A stretch of 64,000 bases of DNA. Source: Manis javanica. Taxonomy: Eukaryota > Chordata > Mammalia > Pholidota > Manidae. Both the position numbers and the translations under genes were made by a program. The stretch is from assembly GCF_040802235.1 (NCBI RefSeq), contig NC_133170.1:1255001-1319000 (forward strand). Reading direction: 5' to 3'. This document shows, in pieces, positions 38,401 through 50,400 of this stretch (positions are counted from its first letter, which is position 1; every line of letters begins with the position of its first letter). The notes beneath the pieces were generated by a model. It saw nothing but the letters and a program-made list of their open reading frames with translations. It was not told the DNA's origin and searched no databases.

Positions 38401-41400
38401 CTTATAGCTATTTTTCATCTGCTGAGGAGCAAAGTTTAAAATTTCTGCATTTTTCAAGAGTAATGATAACCATCCCATGTATGTGTAATGAAAACATCAT
38501 GAGTAGCAATAGTTTTATGCAATGAGTAGAACAGAATTTTACAGCAACTCTTTATACTATAAACACAAATGCTTTCAGGTTAACTAGATTTCTCTTGAGA
38601 GAAAATGTTATTACTATTTTCAAATACTTTTAAATGTATAAAAGTGATTGGAAAAAAACATTTTGTCATGAAGTTGCCCAGTTAATAAGCTGTTACCAAC
38701 TTTGGACTCCAACAAACTATGTGTTTCGAAGAACCTTCTGAAAGTAAATAGCACAGTGATATACTTCTTAAAAAATTAAACTTATACACTGAATGTTCAA
38801 ATTGTTTCTTGGTAAGTATTGTATCTCAAGTTATGCTGTCCAATGTGAAAGTCCCTGGCCACATGAGTCTATTTAATTTAAAATACTTCAAGAATTCAGT
38901 TACAGTCATATCAGCCACATTGCAGGTGCTCGGTGGCCAAAGGTGGCAGGCAGGTGCCGTATGGAATAGTGCGCATCTAGGACACCGGCGTCATCGCAGA
39001 GCGTTCTCCTGGGCAGCGCTGCTCTGTCATGTGTGGTCAGTATTTATTACTTACAACTATGACCACACAGAAAATGAACTATTAAGTTGGGTTTCGATAA
39101 TTTGAAGCGTTCCACCACATCTTCCATGTCTTGATTCAGTTATTTGGCAAGGTCTTTGACCGATGGGGTTCCTTTAAAATGACTTTAATTTCAGTAAGAG
39201 TTACAACTAAGTAAAGGCTCAGAAAATGAAGGGCTTTCCTCAGTGGCTTTCAGGAAACTTGTCTGAAAAAAACGGCTAATCAATGAGATCCATGCTTTCT
39301 CTGCAGTGCCTTCCAAACCTTGCTTTCTGAGCGCCCCCCCGCTCTGCTCGGCATGCTGCGGTGAGTCCTGCCAGCGCCCTGCATCCGCCACTGCTTTTCC
39401 AAGTAAGTTTTCACGCATCATCAGCAAGGCTTCAGCTCCTCTGTAAACCAAAGCAGCAGGATTTAATGTGTCTGGAAACCTAATTGGTAGTGCGATGGCA
39501 AGGAGCTAATTCCCCACTAGAACTCACAGCGTTCCCATTCAGGAATTTTCCAGAGATTTATCAGAGCTGGGCACACTGAGCCATTGTGGGAGGTTTCTGA
39601 GGGCATTGAAACCCCGCACTCACCCACCGGGCGGAGCGACCTGGTTCCCGTTTGATAGAAAAGGTCTCAGAGGGACCCGTTTGGATTCTTCTGAAATGTG
39701 TAGCAATTAAATGTGTACTCATTTAAAGAAGAAGAAAAAGGAGGGAAGGAAAGCTAAGAAATTGTGCCGTGTAAAATTTCCATTCAGTTTCAGATGTCAT
39801 ACAAAGTCACGTCGTGCCCATGGTGAATAATTAAAAATGTTCAAGATTGTCAAAAGAGATAAGTACCTCCTTTGTATGATCTTAGAGAAAACCAACCAGA
39901 GTCATAGGAAGTATTTTCAAGAGAGCGTTTCTGCAAATATTACAAAATTTTACTAGTGTCCAGAGGTGGAGGGAGGACAACTTTCAAAAAGTTGTAGAGT
40001 GAGTGCACACACGCATTCCCAAGCAAAGAAAAAAGTGTTTCGCTACAAGTTCACCTTGATCTTGAGATTTCTGGGTCAGACAGGAATCTGGAGGCAGGGA
40101 ATTTGCATTTATGATAAAGAAGGCCGGTGGAGGGGCTCCTTCGTTCCTGCTGCCCGAGAGGAGACATGCTTCCAGGTAAACTGCTCTGTCCGGTGAAAAG
40201 AAACGGCTGCACAGTCAGGCGACAGGCTCTGCGTTGGGGACCCCGCTGCCTCTCCGCGTGTGTGTGTTTTGAATGTTTCAGCAGAGCAGTTGCTTGTCAG
40301 CAGAGGGATCCCTGACAAGTGGGGCAGCAAAAGCTGGCCGTTCAATGAGCCGCAAGCGTCTCGTCAGGGGCTGGCGCTTTCCCACGGGGCGCCTCACAGG
40401 GGACCCCCCACAATGCAGCCGTGCTGTAGGCCATCACCACATTCACTGGGCTCGTCCCCACGCGACCTCGTGATTTTTCACTGTGCAGGTGAACTTTAGG
40501 AAGCATTTTGCATGGAAAAGGCCTGGGCAGGGGTCAGTTGCCCTTTTGTGTGGCCAATAAAGCAAGGCTCTGTGTGCCAGTCTTTTCTCCTGTCTCACAT
40601 CCCGAGTGAATTTCTGGGCACCATTTAAAGCACTTGACCGAGAAATAAAGCAGTGAGTGAAACTGACTTTTATAGACTCTTTCTAGCTCATCTTCCCATA
40701 TAACCGTGTCCACCTGAAAGGGGATTTAGTGGATGGGCTCATTGTATACAGGGCTTGCTGAATACATAGGGCCCATTATCAGCTGTGGGGATTGTTTATG
40801 AACCAGGACTGACACGCTACTATTTTGGAAGTGACCTATTAATTGTCCATTTAACTAGAATGTATTGATTCAAACAGGAAAGTAGAAACCGTGACTAAAC
40901 CCTTGGCTCGCTCCTTCAAGGTGGTCCCCCCATGCGGGCAACTGAAAACTGCTGTGCAAATTAAGGAGACATTTATCACCATAGATTAGGGTATCAGGAA
41001 AAGATTGCTGGAGTAGAGGTTTAAAACCCAAATATCTGATACGGTAGCCTAGGGGCATCTCTGTGGAATGAAATCTGTAGTGTTGTATTCCACCATGGAG
41101 ATTAAAAGCAGCCCCACAGCTAGTATATTTCACCTTGATGCAACACTGGTCCTCTACTTTAGAAAATCCCTGGCAGTGTGGTTTAGGTAAGTGGAAATGG
41201 ACAAAAAATGTCACATAATAGGTGGACATTCACGTATGTGTGTGTTTATTTATTTATGGTAGTGTTTTAATGATAGTCTCTAAGCCATAAAACGGGACTA
41301 ATGCCCGGGCTGGTTGAATGAAGAGAGAACAAAAAAGAATTCTAAAGACATTTTCTAGATAATTTCATCTTCTCAATTGCTTGAAATATTATTTTGAGCA

Positions 41401-44400
41401 AGTCCCCTTTTCCTGCATGTGCTTCTCAGTGCTGCCCTCTTCAACTCTCAGCAAAACTGCTGTAGGTTGTGGTGTCCGTCCCTGGACGCGTGTATCTTTT
41501 ACTGACCTCAACATGCAGGGGGGAGATCCGCACGCTAAGGGCAAGGGTGGGGTGTGCTGGCTCTGGCTTGTCTCTGTTTCCACAGTTGGTGTTTTAAAAC
41601 AGTGTAGGGAGGCTGCAAATGTTTCTCATAAACTTCTGTGCCTCCTTAGTTGTGAATCTGAACTGGATCTTTTGTTTTGTTTGTTTATAATGTTCATCAT
41701 ATCGGAAACAAAAAATAATGAAAGGGGTGGATTTCATGCTGTCAATAAAGAATTTTGCATATATAACCATGGTATCAAGGAACAGCTAATAACGCTTACA
41801 TCTATCTGCACAGTAATTCTTATGTAAGGCATTTACTAGATTTTCTCTTTCTTTTATCCTTTTTTTCAATAATAAGAATGATTTTTATGTCCAAGCATTT
41901 ACATTTTTTTCCACTGTATGAAAAGAGGACGATGAGCAGTCTGAGTAGTCTTGCATTAAGTTTCAACATGGACAGCCAAAATTAAGGTGTATACTAAAAA
42001 TTGTAATAAATGGTGAAGTCAGTGGCCTTCATCACTGCTCACAATATTGACTTCACACTTTCCACAAGTGTGGCCTCAGATCAACACGTCTATAACCAGC
42101 AAGTGAAATACCATTTTGACTTTTTTAACGTGACTCACGTATTGGAAACTGATTTAACTTCCCTTGTTATAATTTATGATTGACTTGTCATAGTGTGGGA
42201 ACCATCATTGCTCCAGCGCCCTTCTCATACAAAAAATGATGGAAGAAGCTATTTAAACAACCTATACAATGGAGGGAACCACGAAAAGGCTGTCATAAAT
42301 GTGCGTCCTCCCCCCTAAGCAGTGTAAGGAAAATCTTTGATATCATCTCCATGAAGTTCTTTTCAAAATAAAAACATTTCTCAGCTAACATGAAATGGAA
42401 AGTTGTGGAAGTTATGCAAGAAATGACCTTAAAAAAATACCTGAAAAAGTATAGGAGTCTTAATTATGTCAAATAGCTAATTAAAGCAATCAGATATTTT
42501 GTTCTGTCTTTGAATGCCCAGCTTGAATCTGACCTTTAGAGACTTTTAGGCATTAAAAAACAAAGTTTAAATTTAGAGCATTATAAAAATACAAGCAGGG
42601 TAATATTCCTATGGGACAAGCTGTCTGCCTTTTTCCTGGGAGATGAGCTTATATTCTACCTTTTAAGATCATTGTACTTTCTTCCCTTCCTTGTTAAAAG
42701 AACGTAATATACTCTCCCAGTGTAAATACAGGATTTTGTTGAAGGCAGACGGGGGGCATTTTTATTGCTGTGAATGTAGGGGGTCCTGGGCGTGTCTTTC
42801 TCGGCTGGCGGTGCTGTTTCCTGCTCCGGCCTCCTGGCCTGGCAGCTGAGGACCGCCTGCACCTGCGGAGACCCACTGCCGGCTGCGTGGAAGCTGCTCT
42901 TTCAAGAACTTCTCTTTAGGGTCTAAGATCTCCAGGGGGACACGGCATCTTGTTTTAATAGAGAAAGAAGCCTAATTATTTCGTTGAAAATAGAATCAAG
43001 TTTGTTCAATAAGTTGAATATAGGTTTTGACTTCTCGGTAGGGAAGGGAGGGGAGCTCTGGGCATAAATGACACTCGGCCAACCAGGAAGAATGTTCAAA
43101 GGAGTCAGAGGCTCAAAGAAGTAGATTTTCCAAGTTGATGGCTCTATTCAGCGGCTCTACAGAGGCAGTGAAAGGACCTGTGTGACATTCCTGGGACGGA
43201 GCTCCCGTTCTTCCCAAATGCTCATGCGTCGTGGAGGGTGGGGGCGGGGACGGGGACCCCTTGGTGACATGGGGTGCCTGTGCCTGATCCGCTCTACATC
43301 TCTTGCCCGAACCCAATGTGAGATCTAATATGGCAGCTGATAAAGTCCTGATTCCAGATTCCCCGTTACATGTGCGCATGCGCGGAATAGGGGAGGGCGC
43401 GAGCTGGCCGAGTAGAGCAGAGCAGGCGAGGGCTGTGCTGATAGCTCAGCCGTGTCTGCAGAGCAACGTGGGAACCCGCCGCTGTGCTTTCAGAACCAGC
43501 ATGTCCAGAACGTGAGAGGGAATAGTCCTACTGGGCTCCCTAATGGCCAGACTGCCGACACCTGTTCAGTCCTGGAGACTCACTTTAAAAGGGACGCTGG
43601 TACACAAGAACCAGGTCTAACTTAGCCACTAAATGGGGTAAGGTCTGTATGACTTGCCAGGGAGTTTGAAAACAACCGAGTGTCTTGACCAGAAGAATCA
43701 GTCTTCCCAGGTGAAACCCTGGCCGTGTGACCTTGGACAGAGTTCTTAAGCTGCCTAAGCCTCATTTTGTTTGCTTGTGAAATGGGAAGAATAATAGTAG
43801 CATTCCTGGCATAGATTGGTTGACTAGGTAAAATGATGCACTTCAGTGGCTTAGCATAGGGGACGTAGGACAGGACAGAGTCACACTGTATATGCTCAGT
43901 GTGTTTTACATGCTTTTTATATGCTCAGCATATGGTTGCTGGTATGTCACACCTGCCTAAACACCTCTGAGTGATCCTCACTCACTATTGGGTCGTGGCC
44001 GGATCCTTGTAGTCCCCTGTGATCTGGCTCCGTTCTACTTCACGGTCTTTGTGCTGGAGGTCCAAATGTTTTCTGGAGCCTGGCAGGTAGTAAAACAAGC
44101 CAGGTGGGCAATGGTAAACTGGGGAACACACACTCCATCTAAGGGGCACCCCTGCCTTGAGGCTGCTCGTTTTCCTTGGAGACTGTATTCCCTGTGCCTT
44201 CACACTTCTAGACGTGCAGGTCACTCTGAGGCCCTGGCCTTCAATCCTACCCTCTTGAGCTCAGTTGTTCTTTTAGACTTGGCTCAGCCTAACTTTTGTC
44301 TGAACTCATCATCTCCTCCTCTGTGGTACCAAAGCATTTTGTAGATCCTTCGGTTCCTGTACTTAACACATTTTTTGCTTGTTTGTCTAGAAATAATCAT

Positions 44401-47400
44401 TAAGCACCAAAATGCATACCAGCTATGGCCATAAACTGGAGAACGTGCTCTCCTGGTACCTTTAGTCTCAAGTGGTGTTCGTGGCTCAGTCCTCCCGTAA
44501 GAAGGCAGGGACCACGTGCCATTTGTCTGGCTTCCTCAGGAAATAGCCAGTGAGCCTGACGGCCAGCGTACTAGTGTCCTCCTGCTGCTGTCACAGATTT
44601 CCACAGGCCTCACACCTTAACACAACACAGACTTAGGATCTTGCAACTCTGGACGACCTCAGGCTGGAACGGGCCTCACTCGGCTAACATCGGGGTGTCC
44701 CTTCCTGGGTGCCCCGGGGGAGAGTCATTGCCTTACCTTCTCCAGCTTCTAGTGGCACCTGTGTCCACCTCCAAAGCAAGAACATAGCATCTTCAGGTCT
44801 CTGACTGTGACCTCTTTTGCCTGCCTCTCCCAGTTATGAGGACCCTTGTGATTACAGCAGGCCCTCCTGGGTGCCCCTGGGCACTCTACCAACCTCAAGG
44901 CCAGCTAATTAGCACATGTAATTCCATTTGCATCCTAACGCTGTGTTGCCATATAATGTGATGTATCACAGGTTGTGGGCACCGGGATGTGGGCATCTTT
45001 AGGAAGGCCATTATTCTGCCCCCCAAACCAGGAAGCGCAGTGAGTGAAGAATGAATGGTGGATGATGAACGAAACTCTCAGGGGTGGACATCAGGGCTGT
45101 GCTGGCCACAGGAAGGCAGGAAATAGAGGAAGTGGCTCTGACATGAAGGAGCTGATGACCACCTGAACTGGGGGTGGTGGTGACTGGGGGTCTCCCAGAC
45201 CCTCCTTCTTAGACCCACCATCTCTGCAGGCTTTCCCCGGACACACAGATGGAGACCAGCCCCTTGTTCTGTGCCCCCAAAGGGCCTGCCCTGGGGTGCT
45301 TCATCACGCTGTGATGCTGGGTCAGTAAATAAATGCCTGAGGGTGTGATAAAGCATTTGTCTTATTTCTCAAAGTGTAGCCCTGAGCACAGGGCCTGGCA
45401 TAAGCCAAGTGTTCAAAAATTTGTTGAGAGAACAAATGAATGCATAAATGAAGAATAAGAGAAAACAGATGTGTTTAAATTACCTACAGCTTGTTCCACA
45501 TAGGTGTTTTGTAACCTGGGATCACGGGCTTTCTGACATAACATGCAAAACTGGAGACTGCCATGTGCACTTTTTCCCCAATGGGGAGCAAAGGACATTT
45601 ATCAGATTCTCAGCAGAGTAAGAAGCGCTGGTCTAGGTGTTCAGAGTCCAGAGACGGGATAATCTGGCCGTGGTACCAAGGAGGAGGATGCTGCCTGGGG
45701 ACGGACAGACTGACTGCTCGCCGACACTAACTGGGCTTCTCTATCTTTCCTCTAGGAGAAGGTGGAGGGCTGCCTCTCCTGGCTCAGGACTCTAATGCTA
45801 AAGCTCGGAGGGGTATTTTAAGAAGAGCCGTCTTTTCTGAGGAACAGAGAAAAGCTCTGGAGAAAATGTTCCAGAAGCAGAAATATATCAGCAAGACAGA
45901 CCGAAAGAAACTTGCCATCAGCTTGGGCCTGAAGGAATCGCAGGTACGGGAGGGCAGGGCAGTGCCTGTGGCTCCGGATCTGCTGGGGGGCGGGGGGCAT
46001 AAGGAGCCCCTCCACTTGCCAAGTGTCTGTTGTACTTGGCTTTGTGCTGGACACTCAGGTGTTGTTGAAGTGATTTTCATGATTTTTAGTGGGTGGGAAC
46101 ATAGGTCCCATTTCCTGTTTGGAAATCAGTCCATTTACTGAGAGGTTCATTAGTTCTTCCCAAATGAAGGAAATGTTAAGGATGTGGCGTTTATATCATC
46201 CAATTGTTTGCTCTGTTTTCAGGGAAGCAGGCTGCCCAATTCCAAGCAGGAGCCAGTGTTCCTGCCGTCTTAATCCCAATCCACGATCTAGGCATGAATG
46301 AGGGGCTCATGATTTTAATGGATTTTGTCATTTCACAGTTTGGTCTGATGTCGAGTACAGTTAAGTAATGTTACATTTGTGATACTTACAAACCCTTTCG
46401 GGGCACTGATGTTTTTCCTATAACTTTGAACAAGGTTTCCTGGCCTTTTGGGAAGTACAGAATACTCCATTTGAAGATTGGCCTGCTTACGATAAATAAT
46501 TGGCAGGATAAGCCACTAGCGTTTTCCTGTTTAATTCTTATAAACACCTTATGAGAGAAGCACCATCCTCACCCTATTTCCTAGCGAGGAAATGAGGAGT
46601 GGACTGGGTCCAGGGTCACACAGGGAAGCTGCTTTGGAGCCGGGCCACTCCTGGCCACCTGATTCTGGGTTTCATGCTCTGCATCACGTGGGGCCACCCC
46701 AGACAGCTGTGCAGGACCTCCGTGCACGAGGGCCCTCGCCAGGGGGCCGGCAGCCCCTAAGGCACATATGCTTTCCTGGCGCAGCTGCACCCACCTGGCT
46801 TCCATGTATCAGCATCGGGGCACTGAAGGGCTGGCAGCGGGCTCTGTGTCAGCCACCACACTCTCGTGTTCTTCCTTCAGTACAAATGACCTGGTTTCTA
46901 ACTTCAGATTTCACTAAACCAGCTATTTTGGCATGAAACTCGCCTTGACCCTGCTTCCTTCCCCTAGGGCAGGGCTCTCCACCCTCCACTGCCCAATTCT
47001 TTCTAGTCGTGGGGAAAAGTTCTGTGGTGTGGGAGAGGGTAGCCAGCCTGGGTCAGCCCAGCCAGCGTGGTCTCCTCGAGGTGCGGTGCTGGTGACCCCA
47101 TCACCTTAACTGGCTGCTTGGTGCCCCAGTTTCTTATTTACAGAATGGGGACACACAGAGGAATTCTGTCTATGCCCCAGAGCAGCTTGTGCATATGACA
47201 CATCAGCAGCTGTACCTTGATGGGCTGTTGTGTGCAAGACACTGCTAGGTGGGCAGAAAGAGGGAATATTGATGGGGGCGGATTAGGGTGCTCTCCTTGC
47301 ACCCAGGAATTTTTACAGCCACCTGGGAAAATAAATCAGAAGTGTGAGAGCGGTTAGGTAACACACAGGACAATCGCTCTGCAGACGCCATTGCAGGTCA

Positions 47401-50400
47401 GCTATGCTGCCGAGTGGAGGCGCCGCCTCTGTGGTCCTCAGTGGAGCCTCACACGACCCTCTCTCTGGAGGGACAGCCCCCTGACTGTCCTACATCCCCA
47501 GGGGGAGCTGGTGATGGGACTCTCCGGTCCTCTGGCATTACTGGGCCTGAGCAGGACCACGTGGGCACTCAGCAGGCTTGGCCTGCGACTCATTGGCATG
47601 GATGAGAAACTCCCGAGGGGAGAAAAGGTGCAGGTCTGGGAGCTTAGGGGTGCCTCTGGAGACGAAAAGTGGCTGGGTTGGATCTGCAGAGCTCTGAGAA
47701 AGTGTCAACGTCTCTGATAGTGCAGCCCATTTTCTTAAAAATAGACTGTTGAAAAGACAGTGCGTGCAAATTAAAGCATATTTATGAGGGGATGCTCATA
47801 ATCTCTCCATTCAAGGAAATAGTGCTCCTTTTTGTTATCATCCAGTTCTCATCCACAGGTGCGTAGTTTCACATAGGTGATTATATTGTTTTAAAAATTC
47901 AGGCACCTCAGGAATGAATGCTTTTTATCTTACTGAATTTGGTGAACATCTCAGAATCAATTTAACATTTTCTTATTCACATATAGATCTAATTACACAC
48001 TTAAGACATGGCATTTATTACAACAAACTCAAACAAAAGGGAAATTGGTAAAGTTAAAGATGAAAACTCATTCCCCGTCCAACCCAACTCTGGTTCTATA
48101 GTCATTTATAAATGGCTTTGAATTTATTGACATACCACGTATTATTTTTTAAATATATGTCTGCATTGTATATGAACAAACATATAATAACACAAACACA
48201 TGCCTAACGGCTACCAGGCACCCTTACATTTGATGTCATTTATCCTTATAAGGTAGCTGTTTTTATTATCCCTATTGTACAAATGAGGAAACCGAGACTA
48301 GAACTGTCTATATATGTTTTTAAATAAAAACAGGATCCTACTCTGTATGTATTTTGCTGCCTCTGAAGGAGAGCACAAATCACCTGTACACCCACACAGA
48401 TTATTTACTTTTTTAATCTGAATTTTCCAGTTACCAGAACTTGAGGATCTTTTAATCATTTTACCAGCTGTTTTATCTTTTGAAGATTGGCCTGCTTATG
48501 ATAAATAATTGGCAGGATAAGCCACTAGCGTTTTCCTGTTTAATTCTTATAAACACCTTATGAGAGAAGCACCATCCTCACCCTATTTCCTAGCGAGGAA
48601 ATGAGGAGTGGACTGGGTCCAGGGTCACACAGGGAAGCTGCTTTGGAGCCGGGCCACTCCTGGCCACCTGATTCTGGGTTTCATGCTCTGCATCACGTGG
48701 GGCCACCCCAGACAGCTGTGCAGGACCTCCGTGCACGAGGGCCCTCGCCAGGGGGCCGGCAGCCCCTAAGGCACATATGCTTTCCTGGCGCAGCTGCACC
48801 CACCTGGCTTCCATGTATCAGCTTCCAAAGATCAGAAAATTGATCTTTTCCTGGCTACACCATTTATGTCTGTCATATTATCTTTGTTGATATGCCGCAA
48901 TTATTTTGGCTGTTAATCAAAATATTTGGAATATTATAGCTAGTGACATTTTCCTGTTACACAGCCATGGCTAAAAGCCTCTCCAAGTTTGTGGCAAATT
49001 ATATATAACACAAAATTTACCATTTTTAGGTATACCATTTAGTGGCATTAAGTATATTTCACATTGTTGTGCAACCATCCCCGCCCTCCATCTCCAGAAT
49101 ATTTTCATCTTGCAAAACTGAAACTTGTACCTGGTAAATGATGACCCCCTCCTACCCAGAGCCCCTGGCAGCCACTAAGTACTTTCTGTCTGTATGAATT
49201 TGACTACACTAAGTGTCTCATATAAATGGAGTCATTCTGTATTTGTCCCTTTGTGGTGAGCATATTTCACTCAGCATAATTGTCTTGCAGTTTCAACTAT
49301 TGTAGCATGTGACAGAATTTCCTTACTTTTTAAGGCTGTGTAGTATTCCATGACATGGATATACCACAGCTTGTTATGCATTTATCCGTCACTGGACACG
49401 TGGGTTGCTGCCACCTTTTGGCTCTCACAGATAATGCTGCTATGAACCTGGGTGCTCAAGTATCTTTTGAGTCCCTGCTTTTAATTCTTGTGGGTAGTTT
49501 GTGGCTTTTTCATAGTTTATGGTATCTTTATTTTTACAGAAATTTCTCATTTTTATGTGGCCTGTTCTGTCTTCTTCTTCTTTGTGGCCCCAGGGTTTTA
49601 TGTCATGCTGAAGAAAACATTCCTCTCCTGAAGGCTATATTGATGATCTCTTATGTTTCCTTCTAGAACTTCCATAGTTTTGTTTTTACACTTAGCTGCT
49701 TAATCCATCTGGAATTCGTTTTTATGTTTGTTGAGAGGTAGAACATTCATCTTATGATTTTTTCCCCCAAATGTGTACATTTGTGCTAATACCATTCATT
49801 GTAAAGACGCTTCTTTCAGGTTTTGTTTTATCTTGAGACATCACTCAAAAATATTCTAGATACACTGAAAAGCTAAGGAAAGAAGAACGTAATGAATGTG
49901 ATGAGAAAGGCAAGAATCACTATTGGAAACAAATAAGTGTCTTAGTGCAAACCCACTAGAAATACACCAATTCCAGGAGTAAATACACGCTGCAGATAAT
50001 AGATGAGTTTGTGAATAGAACCGAATACACTAGTACTGTTTCCTTATGAAAAGCCTTAGTCACAGGGCTGTAGGGTACGGCATTCTTTTGGATTCAGTTG
50101 CCTGGTGCAGGTTTCCTTTTATAGCCATTTGGAACATCACCGAACAAGTTGAACGAGTGAAGAAATATTTCCACCAACCTGGAAAGCCCATCTTAGAATT
50201 TTTTTCCTTTCTTTGGGAGGCATATCTGGTTGATATACTTTAATAATTATTTCTTTGAGTAAAAATTTTCCAGTTTTTGTTTTAAAAGTAGAAATCTACT
50301 AAACTGTAGATGGCAGGATGTAAACTGCAGTATGCAGTGTAATACACAGGAAAACAATGGCATTGGTTTTCGAGATACCAGGAAACCAGCTGAAGTCTCT

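Larger units (their letters stand above)
26480..39306 (+). other. DBX2: DBX2 intron 1 (12.8 kb)
   Basis: The intron starts gtgagc and ends tctctgcag. It leaves the CpG island at about 26930 and is then AT-rich. I see an L2 piece (28715-28850), a MIR (32700-32830), a GC-rich LTR-like block (32930-33400), MER5A (34340-34530), further L2 sequence (38180-38390) and a hAT-type element just before exon 2. Long stretches (27650-28650, 29300-32650, 34540-38150) show no repeat I can name and no coding exon, and may hold regulatory DNA. Confidence 0.85.
39403..45755 (+). other. DBX2: DBX2 intron 2 (6.35 kb)
   Basis: The intron runs from gtaagt to cctctag. It contains a perfect NRF1-type palindrome (43373-43384), a MIR (43710-43870), an MLT1 LTR on the minus strand (44570-45030) and an L2 tail (45380-45450). 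No coding exon was recognised, and the open frames at 40870-41229 (minus) and 41381-41827 (plus) resemble no family I know. Confidence 0.85.

Noticed and set aside
42012..42057. Short inverted repeat GTGAAGTCA / TGACTTCAC in intron 2
   Set aside because: Nine-base arms are expected by chance over this length, and nothing around them suggests a structured RNA.
46581..46805. Two identical 74-codon minus-strand frames (here and at 48590-48814) as a duplicated small gene
   Set aside because: The identity comes from duplication of a 344-bp non-coding segment containing a MIR. There is no start context or domain to support a gene.
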